DNA from: a virus
Length of the DNA: 29,436 bases
IMG/VR virus record: IMGVR_UViG_3300031857_000997
Coordinates: 1-29,436 of that record
Direction: 5' to 3' (one strand)
Part shown: in pieces, positions 1-5,766 of the stretch
How the letters are laid out: every line of letters starts with the position of its first letter
Numbering within the stretch: the stretch's first letter is position 1
The notes under the pieces: model-generated
Seen by the model: only the letters and a program-made list of their open reading frames with translations
Databases searched by the model: none
What the model was told of the DNA's origin: nothing
Position numbers and translations under genes: made by a program

Positions 1-54
1 TGCATAAGCAACTGACGGCGCTAACTCATAGACAATAGGGTGGAGATCACTCAT
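1..54 (-). CDS. 5' end of an unidentified early gene (partial)
   Basis: An ATG at 54 overlaps the last 8 bases of the DUF1599 gene and stays open to the window edge, giving 18 residues that begin MSDLHPIVYELAPSVAYA. The overlap fits the close packing of this operon. Too little is visible to name a family. No strong Shine-Dalgarno is seen, so translation would depend on coupling to the upstream gene. Confidence 0.5.
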   Translation of the reverse strand, partial: MSDLHPIVYELAPSVAYA

Positions 55-430
55 CAGGCCACGTCTCGTCAAGGACCATCATTGCAATAGCAGAATAGTT
101 AAGTAGATCCAGGAATGAATCACGCAAGGACTCGTTGCTAGGCTGCACGCCTGAGTCAAGAAGGTTATTGATGCGAGCTATCTTATCCCACATACGTACA
201 CGCAGACCATTAAGTGGTCCACCTGGTGACTGAGCAATATTCTTTGGGCCGTAGTCGTGATGCTTACGAATGAGTAGGTTACCTGCGGTATCCATAATGC
301 GCCATACATCTGTAATGAACTCCGGACTTATCTTGTCTCGATAGGTCGTATCAAGATAGTCTCGGTTGCCGTATCCACTTCGAGGATCTGGAAGCCCATA
401 TGCTGTATAGTCTGTAGAATCATCTGCCAT
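47..430 (-). CDS. DUF1599 / nucleotide-modification-associated protein
   Basis: This 127-residue protein carries the signature of the DUF1599 family (called nucleotide modification associated domain 1 in domain databases): a central HHDYGPKNIAQSP stretch at about residues 57-69, then LRVRMWDKIARINNLL, then a helical DSFLDLLNYSAIAMM near the C-terminus. Family members occur in phages, often near nucleotide-metabolism or DNA-modification genes, but I know of no firmly assigned reaction. It is the last complete gene of the early operon, just after the primase TOPRIM gene (6-base gap). An AAAGAAG purine run precedes the ATG. The domain call is fairly secure; the biochemical role is not known from sequence. 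Confidence 0.75.
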   Translation of the reverse strand: MADDSTDYTAYGLPDPRSGYGNRDYLDTTYRDKISPEFITDVWRIMDTAGNLLIRKHHDYGPKNIAQSPGGPLNGLRVRMWDKIARINNLLDSGVQPSNESLRDSFLDLLNYSAIAMMVLDETWPDE

Positions 431-436
431 TCTTCT

Positions 437-1090
437 TTACTCACCCTTCGATTCACCCACTAGCAAAGCCCGCGTAGCATCTGCTCCGTGTGCTAGGTAG
501 TAGTCATTGATGTCCATACCTGGTGGTAGTGTAACAATAGTTGAGTTCAATATCTCGTTGGCGACACGCTTAGCAAAGTCAGCGCCAGGGTTGGACCCAT
601 CTTCTTTAATATCATTATCGCCCACAACAAAGACAGTCTCATAGCCAGTAAATAACTTAGGAAAGTGTGGCTTCCAAGACTGTACTCCTGGGACTCCCAC
701 TGCTGGGATACCCAACATCCCGCTAGTAATGACTGCATCTAACTCACCCTCACAGATAACTATGTAAGGCGATAGCGGTAGCACATCTGCAACATTGTAA
801 AGGTGTGCCTTCTGTCCAGAAGGTGAGCCATACTTAGGCTTGCCATCATCTAACCTACGGAACTTAAAGCCTACGCAACTGCCACCGGCAGTGATGTAAG
901 GGATAGAGATCCATCCTTCATACATCTCGTGACCATTCATTGCACCAGTGACTGTGCCTAGTTGGAACTTAGCTGCTACAAGTTCAGAGATCCCACGTTC
1001 GTCTAGTGCGACCAGAGTTTCCGGACTTACCTCTTGGGCGTATCGCTGCGCCGCTTCCAGTAGCAATTTCGACTGCGCGTTTGAGGCCAT
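437..1090 (-). CDS. DNA primase, TOPRIM (catalytic) part
   Basis: 217 residues. The N-terminal segment (LEAAQRYAQEVSPETL, then ERGISE and FQLG) matches the linker after the zinc finger in DnaG-type primases. A TOPRIM domain follows, with the acidic motif VICEGELDAV (E114) and the metal-binding VVGDND (D158, D160); LPPGMDINDYY near the end is also typical. It would synthesise RNA primers with the CHC2 protein encoded just upstream. The ATG at 1090 lies inside that gene, in a different frame, and has a GGAG Shine-Dalgarno 7 bases upstream, so independent coupled initiation is plausible. At 217 residues it lacks a helicase domain; the separate ATPase at 2424-3278 may supply that role. Confidence 0.88.
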   Translation of the reverse strand: MASNAQSKLLLEAAQRYAQEVSPETLVALDERGISELVAAKFQLGTVTGAMNGHEMYEGWISIPYITAGGSCVGFKFRRLDDGKPKYGSPSGQKAHLYNVADVLPLSPYIVICEGELDAVITSGMLGIPAVGVPGVQSWKPHFPKLFTGYETVFVVGDNDIKEDGSNPGADFAKRVANEILNSTIVTLPPGMDINDYYLAHGADATRALLVGESKGE

Positions 1091-1361
1091 CCCTAAACTC
1101 CAAGTTCTCTATGATGCAGACTATGTTGACTGCATTGCCACCCTTACCGCAGGTGTGGCAGAAGTATAAATTCTTATACGTATTGATTACAGCAGACCTA
1201 CGAGTGTCGCTATGCAAGCAACACTTAACCGATACATCCTGTCCTTCTCGTACCTCACCACCGAAGTAGGAGACGATAGGACCTATGGGGATTGCGTTTG
1301 CAGAAGTGGAGTTCGAACTCCCTCTACCTTTACCCAACCTTGACCAGTCTTGTGCTGGCAT
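984..1361 (-). CDS. DNA primase, CHC2 zinc-finger part
   Basis: About 125 residues with a CHC2-type zinc-binding primase module: KCCLHSD, then LYFCHTCGKGGNAVNIV, giving the C-x2-H ... C-x2-C ligand set, followed by the FRDGLKRAVEIA helix that normally ends this domain. In DnaG this module recognises template and stimulates the TOPRIM core. Here the core is a separate gene in another frame, overlapping by 107 bases. Of two nearby in-frame ATGs, 1361 has AAGG six bases upstream, whereas in front of 1367 the same AAGG touches the codon, so 1361 is preferred. After the overlap begins, the C-terminus (RPRGKSGNSGRTRR) is basic and may be non-domain sequence. Confidence 0.85.
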   Translation of the reverse strand: MPAQDWSRLGKGRGSSNSTSANAIPIGPIVSYFGGEVREGQDVSVKCCLHSDTRRSAVINTYKNLYFCHTCGKGGNAVNIVCIIENLEFRDGLKRAVEIATGSGAAIRPRGKSGNSGRTRRTWDL

Positions 1362-1456
1362 ACGCATCCTTCACACTTCTCGTGCCAGTGTGCAGCACGC
1401 TTTAGATGGTTGAGTGAGTTCTCCTCACCTGCCTTGATACAGTTGTCACAGATCAT
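1283..1456 (-). CDS. Small Cys/His-rich putative zinc-binding protein (57 aa)
   Basis: The product starts MICDNCIKAGEENS and contains CDNC near the N-terminus and CEGCVC in the middle, with several histidines between (NHLKRAAHWHEK). This arrangement fits a small zinc ribbon. Its ATG overlaps the stop of the upstream gene (ATGA), and its own end runs past the start of the CHC2 primase gene, so it sits inside a translationally coupled chain. No family is recognised. Position just before the primase suggests a replication-associated accessory, which is inference. Confidence 0.65.
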   Translation of the reverse strand: MICDNCIKAGEENSLNHLKRAAHWHEKCEGCVCQHKTGQGWVKVEGVRTPLLQTQSP

Positions 1457-1620
1457 TCTTCTACCTTCTTACTTTCTAGTTCTTGCTGAGCCTTTTGCCA
1501 AAGAACACCTGCATCAAAGCCAGCGTTGTATCCTTGATCGAAGGACTCACTCTTTGCAGATTCATAACCTAATCCTTTGAGTCGCCTACGATTTTCAGGT
1601 AGGCCAATCTTGGTTGTCAT
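1453..1620 (-). CDS. Small hypothetical protein (55 aa)
   Basis: A 55-residue product begins MTTKIGLPENRRRLKGLGYE and continues with YNAGFDAGVLWQKAQQELES, a probable C-terminal helix. Both ends are ATGA overlaps (with the gene ending at 1617 and the one starting at 1456), which strongly supports translation despite its size. No known domain is recognised. Confidence 0.65.
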   Translation of the reverse strand: MTTKIGLPENRRRLKGLGYESAKSESFDQGYNAGFDAGVLWQKAQQELESKKVEE

Positions 1621-1865
1621 ACTTTCTTTGCTCGCTTCTTAGGTGCTGGCTTCTCAGCAACGTACTCTTCTACTGCTTCTTCAGCATCAGCTTCTACGAT
1701 TGCTTCTTCTACTGCATCAGGAATTAGTATCTCTGATGTGGTGATTTGACCTTCTGGTACTGGCATTATTGTCTCTACCTTCCCCCATCTCTGGGATTGA
1801 CTCATCGGTTTACCGCGTTGTGCAGTACGCCTTCTACGACGAAGAGGCTTGATGGCAATAGCCAT
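1617..1865 (-). CDS. Small charged hypothetical protein (82 aa)
   Basis: The chosen start is the ATG at 1865, which shares its A with the TAA of the preceding resolvase gene (TAATG) and has AAGGAGAAG a few bases upstream; an upstream ATG would need a longer overlap. The product starts with a very basic patch (KPLRRRRRTAQRGK), passes through an acidic alanine/glutamate/valine stretch (EEAIVEADAEEAVEEYVAE) and ends basic (KKRAKKV). The split charge and low complexity suggest a disordered nucleic-acid-associated protein. No family is recognised. Confidence 0.6.
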   Translation of the reverse strand: MAIAIKPLRRRRRTAQRGKPMSQSQRWGKVETIMPVPEGQITTSEILIPDAVEEAIVEADAEEAVEEYVAEKPAPKKRAKKV

Positions 1866-2221
1866 TACTGCTTCTCCTTCAACCATTGTGTTAGATCTTG
1901 GATTACCCAAGCCTTATCTATGCCAGAGTTGCGACGCTTAACTACAACATAATGCAGTGGCACTTCCCCGATACCACGAGCCTTAGCGTAGTTAAGCGCC
2001 TCAACTTCTGCTTGCCTCCAGAACTCTGGCAAGTCTAGTCTCGCCGTGTTCTTGAGTTCTAGTATGTAGGTCTGTCCCGCGACAACACATACTAAATCAC
2101 CTTCGTCATCTTTACCCGCTAGACGTAAGCGGTCAGCTACTTGACCCATAGATCGTAGCCACTTCATAACATCTATCTCAAAGGCAGCACCCTTAGCCTT
2201 ATTGTACTTCGGGTTGCTCAT
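1865..2221 (-). CDS. Holliday-junction-resolvase-like PD-(D/E)XK nuclease
   Basis: The 118-residue length and layout match archaeal-Hjc-like or phage Holliday junction resolvases: an N-terminal NKAKGAAFEIDVMKWL helix with E15, then DEGDLVCV with D42, then TYILELKNT with E55 and K57, forming the PD-(D/E)XK active site. It would cleave branched recombination or replication intermediates, for example before packaging. It lies within the replication operon, its start overlapping the 70-residue gene by 23 bases and its stop overlapping the next gene (TAATG). It could also be a VRR-Nuc-type or other nuclease of the same fold, but length and motif spacing favour resolvase. Confidence 0.75.
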   Translation of the reverse strand: MSNPKYNKAKGAAFEIDVMKWLRSMGQVADRLRLAGKDDEGDLVCVVAGQTYILELKNTARLDLPEFWRQAEVEALNYAKARGIGEVPLHYVVVKRRNSGIDKAWVIQDLTQWLKEKQ

Positions 2222-2411
2222 CTACCAGTACAACCTTGTTGATCTTATAGACCACATTGCCTTCTTCATCTTTAACTAACTCGACAATACCAGATTGCAG
2301 CAGCGCACCAACGAAGTTGGTTAAGTCTACCTTGATTGCATCAACGTCTGTGCGTAGTGCTTCTATCTTAATGCTATCTCGGTACTTGTTTGTTAACTGT
2401 ACTTCAGCCAT
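2199..2411 (-). CDS. Hypothetical protein (70 aa)
   Basis: The 70-residue product starts MAEVQLTNKYRDSIKIEALR, preceded by an AGGGAA Shine-Dalgarno. It has a predicted helix-rich N-terminal half (DVDAIKVDLTNFVGALLQSG) and a strand-like C-terminal half (VELVKDEEGNVVYKINKVVL). It lies between the ATPase and the resolvase gene, which it overlaps. No family is recognised; a small replication accessory is possible. Confidence 0.65.
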   Translation of the reverse strand: MAEVQLTNKYRDSIKIEALRTDVDAIKVDLTNFVGALLQSGIVELVKDEEGNVVYKINKVVLVDEQPEVQ

Positions 2412-2423
2412 TTAATTCCCTAT

Positions 2424-3278
2424 CTATTCTTGGAGGATATAGTCGCCACCATATTTATTTATTACATCGTTTCTTAGCATAACACCCCAGGCATTTTTAT
2501 CAGAGATCTGACAAGCAGCATAGTTAACGAACAGTGTTACGTAATCCTTACCATCTGCAGCGTGTGGACCAAAGCGGTTCTTCACTGCAGCTACCTTCAA
2601 CTCACCGTTGGTTGGGTCATAACCCAGCGTCAGGATCAACGCCGGCAACTGACTTACCTTGCCGTGAATAGCACGTCTAGCAGGTGGCTGAGATGGTGAT
2701 CCATACTCACTCTGCTCAGATACGTGATGTAGCACAAGTACGCAGGCTTCAGTCTTACGTGCCATATCGTGCAGCTCCATCATAATCGCACGTAAGCCAG
2801 CCCACTCATTGTCAGTCTCTGCTGCCACATTCATTAAGTTGTCTATGACAATCAACTCTGGAGCGTGGCCGTAGAGTTCTACATATGCTCTGATCTCTAA
2901 CTCGATATCATCTAGTGATGGTGATGAATCAAAGACCCACTTGATATGTTCCAACTTGCCAAAGTGTTTGTCGTAGTAGTGCTTATCCTTAGATAGGTTC
3001 GACTCTACTGATACCTGTGAGTGACCAGATGCAGCAGATGCTGCTCTCATCATTACAGTTGTTGTATCAGTATCTGCCGAGAAGAAAAGAGTTGGCACAT
3101 CTGCCTTCATCGCATAGATGAGAGCAAACATAGACTTACCAGCGTTAGGTGCTGCAGCTACCATACAGACTTGTCCTCTTCGGAACTTAATCTGCTTGAG
3201 TGCTAAGCCCTGCCACACGTCCGGAAGAGGTGTTGCTTTGGTAAGCACCCCACTCCAAGCACGTGATAAGTCAAGCAA
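2424..3278 (-). CDS. RecA/DnaB-fold replicative ATPase (helicase-like)
   Basis: 284 residues with a P-loop AAAPNAGKS (G47, K48, S49) and a Walker B ELIVIDNLMN (D146), followed by VLVLHHVSEQ, a sensor-like segment typical of DnaB/RadA-family proteins. It lacks the N-terminal domain of full DnaB and resembles the single-domain DnaB-like or RepA-like helicases of actinobacterial phages. It probably unwinds the fork with the split primase. The start is a TTG at 3278 that overlaps the end of the WhiB gene by 8 bases; AGGGGG lies six bases upstream and no in-frame ATG is better placed. Helicase versus recombinase (RadA-like) cannot be decided from motifs alone. Confidence 0.8.
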   Translation of the reverse strand: MLDLSRAWSGVLTKATPLPDVWQGLALKQIKFRRGQVCMVAAAPNAGKSMFALIYAMKADVPTLFFSADTDTTTVMMRAASAASGHSQVSVESNLSKDKHYYDKHFGKLEHIKWVFDSSPSLDDIELEIRAYVELYGHAPELIVIDNLMNVAAETDNEWAGLRAIMMELHDMARKTEACVLVLHHVSEQSEYGSPSQPPARRAIHGKVSQLPALILTLGYDPTNGELKVAAVKNRFGPHAADGKDYVTLFVNYAACQISDKNAWGVMLRNDVINKYGGDYILQE

Positions 3279-3537
3279 TGCCTTCCCCCTTTAATGTTAT
3301 GCGTCGTTTACGTCTGATTAACCTGCGTTCACCTTCAGCAACGCCACCCCAGATACCGTGCTGCTCATTTTGTATTCCCCACTCAGCACACTCTGCTTGA
3401 TGTGGACACCTTCTACAAATTGATTTAGCCATAACCATCTCGGTTGTGTTAGAACTTCCGGCCTCCTTTTCAGGGAACCAGAAGTCGCCACCGACTGTAG
3501 CGCAAGCAGGATTCTCATAGAACCTTGGCTCGCGCAC
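3271..3537 (-). CDS. WhiB-family Fe-S transcription regulator
   Basis: 88 residues with the four WhiB cysteines (C12; C41 and C44 in CRRC; C50 in CAEWG) and the family GIWGG turn at residues 61-65, followed by a basic RRLIRRKRR tail. WhiB-like proteins bind a 4Fe-4S cluster and act on transcription through the housekeeping sigma factor; they are restricted to Actinobacteria and their phages, so this is the best host indicator here. Phage copies can silence or replace host WhiB proteins. Start is GTG at 3537, with no convincing Shine-Dalgarno. It is embedded in the replication operon between the Cys/His protein and the ATPase, suggesting early expression and redirection of host transcription. 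Confidence 0.93.
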   Translation of the reverse strand: MREPRFYENPACATVGGDFWFPEKEAGSSNTTEMVMAKSICRRCPHQAECAEWGIQNEQHGIWGGVAEGERRLIRRKRRITLKGEGIA

Positions 3538-3540
3538 CGA

Positions 3541-3921
3541 TCATCGGACCCAGATAGTTTCGCACTTGTCTGTCGCACCCTTTGGTGCAGCACACATATG
3601 ACCCTTCCAAGATTTACCCTGAGCATTAGTGCCTTCACGATATGTCATTGCTCCGTGACGGCAGGTTTGACCAGAAATGCCAGAAATGTCAATAGCAACT
3701 GGTGTTGCATTAAAGGCTGCAGCTACTGATGCAACTGTTGGTGCTGGTGCTGCTGCTGTGCTTGCACCTAGTTCGACACCTGTTGCCTTGATGTTAAGTG
3801 CGTTCATAGCAAGATCTGCTAGTCCCGCTTCTAGTTCTCCAACTGTTGCAGCATAAAGATTGATAAGTGTTCCATCAGATAACTTGTAGTTAACCTGGAA
3901 CTTTGTTCCTTCTGTAGCCAT
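3541..3921 (-). CDS. Hypothetical protein with C-terminal Cys/His module
   Basis: 126 residues. The first half (FQVNYKLSDGTLINLYAA, then VGELEAGLADLAMNAL) looks like a small alpha/beta fold; an alanine/proline-rich linker follows (TAAAPAPTVASVAAAF); the end carries CRHGAMTYREGTN, GHMCAAPKG and KCETIWV, i.e. C, H, C, C in a zinc-ribbon-like arrangement. GGAGG just before the ATG, in the end of the Cas4-like gene, is a strong ribosome site. The position next to the Cas4-like nuclease suggests a nucleic-acid-binding partner such as a single-strand binder, which is inference only. Confidence 0.7.
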   Translation of the reverse strand: MATEGTKFQVNYKLSDGTLINLYAATVGELEAGLADLAMNALNIKATGVELGASTAAAPAPTVASVAAAFNATPVAIDISGISGQTCRHGAMTYREGTNAQGKSWKGHMCAAPKGATDKCETIWVR

Positions 3922-4878
3922 TTACTTTCCTCCACTTGGTTTGATGTTTAATCTGGCAGTTTCTAGCCCTACACTTACTGGGACATAACCAATAAGTTCT
4001 TTAACTTTATCTTTGTCAACTGTCTCACGACCTTTAACTTTTGTCCAACTGATTTCAATACCACTGGCTGTAACACCAACGGTTCCCTCGAAAGAACTCT
4101 TAATTGAATCTCTTTGCGTTTCTAACTCTTTGATCTTTGCATCTAATTGTAGAAAGTGCAAGGCGTTCTTGTCAATCTGCTCGTCCTCAATCACTATTTC
4201 ACTAAGGACGATATGTTCTTTTTTTAAGCCAACACAACCCATCGTTCCTGATGCGTCATAGTACTGACAGTAATGCTTGCAGAAAGATTCATCCTTCTCA
4301 GGTTCTGGAACAGTCTCCATCTTCTTGATCTCAGTTAACCACTCCATAGCCTCTAGTGCAACATCTTCATCGTAAGGTTCTGAGTGAACCTTGACATCCT
4401 TCTCAGCACCATCACGAGCTATAGCAACTAGGTTCACAGTGTTGACTGTGTGACCATTCTGCGATAGCAGATAGCCATAGATCTGCACCTGCCAACGCTG
4501 TTGCTTTGATGGGAAGTAAGAAAGGTTCTTGACCTTGCTTGTCTTCCAGTCAATGACTGCTCCGGTGCTAGGTATAAACAAGTCCACGTGTGCTTTCATA
4601 TCACCGTGTGCTACTGCAGTTTCTACTAGGTAGTCCTTGCCATCTGGATCTAGGTGACCGATTGCTTCTTCGATTGCAGCGTGGATAGCAGTACCCATAA
4701 TTGCTGCCAGCTTTGACTGGTTATCGTTGGTATGTGGCTGTCCGTTCAATCGGTACCAGACCTTACGACGGCAACCACCAATCTCTGATGGACCTACCTG
4801 TGTCTGAGTACTGCGATCACGAGAGGCATCCTTAGCGTGGAGCACTGTTAGTAGCAGTTCCTTGGGATCTGTAATCAT
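3922..4878 (-). CDS. Cas4/RecB-like PD-(D/E)XK exonuclease
   Basis: 318 residues. RecB-nuclease motifs appear in order: GGCRRKVWYRLNG (C36), AIHAAIEEA (H66, E70), HVDLF (D99), VIDWKTSK (D110, K112) and the QVQIYGY motif. Three more cysteines, CKHYC and GC (C200, C204, C215), with C36 give the one-plus-three cysteine layout of Cas4/AddB-type Fe-S nucleases. A C-terminal coiled segment follows (KIKELETQRDSIKS). Related phage proteins act as DNA exonucleases in recombination or end processing; no CRISPR locus is present here. The stop neighbourhood carries the Shine-Dalgarno of the next gene, and the start overlaps the 53-residue gene (ATGA). Confidence 0.82.
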   Translation of the reverse strand: MITDPKELLLTVLHAKDASRDRSTQTQVGPSEIGGCRRKVWYRLNGQPHTNDNQSKLAAIMGTAIHAAIEEAIGHLDPDGKDYLVETAVAHGDMKAHVDLFIPSTGAVIDWKTSKVKNLSYFPSKQQRWQVQIYGYLLSQNGHTVNTVNLVAIARDGAEKDVKVHSEPYDEDVALEAMEWLTEIKKMETVPEPEKDESFCKHYCQYYDASGTMGCVGLKKEHIVLSEIVIEDEQIDKNALHFLQLDAKIKELETQRDSIKSSFEGTVGVTASGIEISWTKVKGRETVDKDKVKELIGYVPVSVGLETARLNIKPSGGK

Positions 4879-5036
4879 TGCGGGTTCCTTACGATAAATG
4901 CAGCACCTGGATAGTTGGCTGCTTCTAACTGTTGTGCGATCTGCTCACGCAGTTCTATCTCCATAAAGACCGGAGTTGCTGATCTACGACCAGATTGTAT
5001 TGCTTCCTCTATCGCATAGCTAAGTGTCTTTTCCAT
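4875..5036 (-). CDS. Small hypothetical protein (53 aa)
   Basis: The product begins MEKTLSYAIEEAIQSGRRSA and contains a helix rich in E and Q (MEIELREQIAQQLEAAN). Its ATG shares one base with the stop of the 28-residue membrane ORF (TAATG) and its TGA overlaps the Cas4-like start (ATGA), so it is almost certainly translated as part of the chain. No family is recognised. Confidence 0.65.
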   Translation of the reverse strand: MEKTLSYAIEEAIQSGRRSATPVFMEIELREQIAQQLEAANYPGAAFIVRNPQ

Positions 5037-5122
5037 TATCGGTTATCTCTATACTGTAGAAAAGCATCTAAGGCATACGCTAGTACAAAGCCAAACAGTA
5101 ATCCAAATAAAAATTCGAGCAT
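5036..5122 (-). CDS. 28-residue single-pass membrane peptide
   Basis: The peptide starts MLEFLFGLLFGFVLAYAL and ends in the charged YRDNR, i.e. one hydrophobic helix of about 18-20 residues with a short hydrophilic tail. AAAGGA lies 8 bases upstream of the ATG and the stop is a TAATG overlap with the next gene. It starts 4 bases after the proteasome-like gene ends. It could be a tiny inner-membrane regulator or an anchor; no family is recognised. Confidence 0.55.
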   Translation of the reverse strand: MLEFLFGLLFGFVLAYALDAFLQYRDNR

Positions 5123-5126
5123 TATC

Positions 5127-5681
5127 TTATCCTTTCTGTTGAGTAACTAATTGAATCGGAGGACAGGTGTTCACGTCAAGTACCGACGCGATCTTTATTG
5201 CGCGTTCTGCTACTACCTTAGACATAAGCAGGGACTTGTAAGAACCAGGTTTGAGTGAGTAGAGGTAGCCCAGAGCAAATGCTCCACCACTACCTGCTGT
5301 AAAGAGTCCACGTTCACTGGCGTTGAATGATAGATCTGATCCGATGGAAAATAACATCCCATTGAAGGCAATGAGGTAGGCGAAGTTAGCTTCCTTATCG
5401 GATGGGTCGTATCCATTATCCTTAAAGGCAGCGTAGATACTTGGCAGTATCTTCTTACCCATCCACTCCACCGGATCATAGTTCTTATACGTTGGTGGTT
5501 TCCAATTAAACGCGAGGATATCTCCAGGTCTTGAGTCGCCCGTGATACCTATCAGGTAGTCACCTACGCTTACGATCTTAGGTGTCTGAGTAGAAATAAT
5601 GCGCTGATCGTTATCGGTGATCTGCGAATCAGCAGCTAGTACTACGAAGTCAGGTCCTTGGATACCTACCAGAGTTGTCAT
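5127..5681 (-). CDS. Proteasome beta / HslV-like N-terminal-nucleophile hydrolase
   Basis: 184 residues, about the size of HslV. It starts MTTLVGIQGPDFVVLAADSQ, closely matching the start of HslV and mature proteasome beta subunits; removal of Met would expose Thr as the nucleophile without a long propeptide. Family active-site positions can be traced: T2, D18, K35 (in TPKI), S131 in TAGSGGAFALG, and D169 in LDVNTC, with Thr172 where proteasomes usually have Ser169. It is the first gene of the leftward early operon. It could form its own peptidase ring, as HslV or Anbu do, or mix with the host 20S proteasome; no ATPase partner is encoded nearby. The family call is strong, the role inferred. 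No Shine-Dalgarno precedes the ATG, consistent with a leaderless transcript. Confidence 0.88.
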   Translation of the reverse strand: MTTLVGIQGPDFVVLAADSQITDNDQRIISTQTPKIVSVGDYLIGITGDSRPGDILAFNWKPPTYKNYDPVEWMGKKILPSIYAAFKDNGYDPSDKEANFAYLIAFNGMLFSIGSDLSFNASERGLFTAGSGGAFALGYLYSLKPGSYKSLLMSKVVAERAIKIASVLDVNTCPPIQLVTQQKG

Positions 5682-5693
5682 TGGCAGATCATA
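5682..5693 (-). promoter_or_regulatory. Candidate leaderless promoter of the early operon
   Basis: On the minus strand a TATGAT hexamer at 5693-5688 lies six bases before the ATG at 5681. Transcription normally begins about seven bases after the -10, which here is the A of the ATG. No Shine-Dalgarno is present. Leaderless mRNAs are common in Actinobacteria. No good -35 is visible. Confidence 0.5.
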
Positions 5694-5700
5694 TCACGGC

Positions 5701-5714
5701 GTGTCGCAAGACAC
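5701..5714. promoter_or_regulatory. Inverted repeat between divergent promoters (candidate operator)
   Basis: GTGTC-GCAA-GACAC is a perfect 5+5 inverted repeat around a 4-base centre. It lies between the minus-strand -10 (5688-5693) and the plus-strand -10 candidate (5734-5739), where a repressor or activator could act on both. The arms are short, so chance occurrence is possible. Confidence 0.35.
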
Positions 5715-5733
5715 ACATTTGGCAGGCTCTGTG

Positions 5734-5739
5734 TACAAT
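5734..5739 (+). promoter_or_regulatory. Candidate -10 element for the plus-strand gene pair
   Basis: TACAAT lies in the divergent intergenic region, with no clear -35 at the usual distance. Transcription from it would start near 5746, giving a leader of about 60 bases before the ATG at 5806; that leader contains the alternative hairpins at 5767-5800. Confidence 0.35.
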
Positions 5740-5766
5740 ATGAGCCGTAGGCGAATAACAGTACAG

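Noticed and set aside
984-1090. Primase overlap as a sequencing error joining one gene
   Set aside because: The downstream part has its own ATG with a well-spaced GGAG, and split primases occur in actinobacterial phages; an error cannot be fully excluded but is not needed.
3318-3638. 106-codon minus-strand open frame over WhiB and the Cys/His gene
   Set aside because: Overlaps two better-supported genes in another frame; the WhiB motifs decide the frame.
5719-5739. TTGGCA plus TACAAT as a complete plus-strand promoter
   Set aside because: The two hexamers are only 9 bases apart, far from the usual 16-18, so TTGGCA was not used as the -35.
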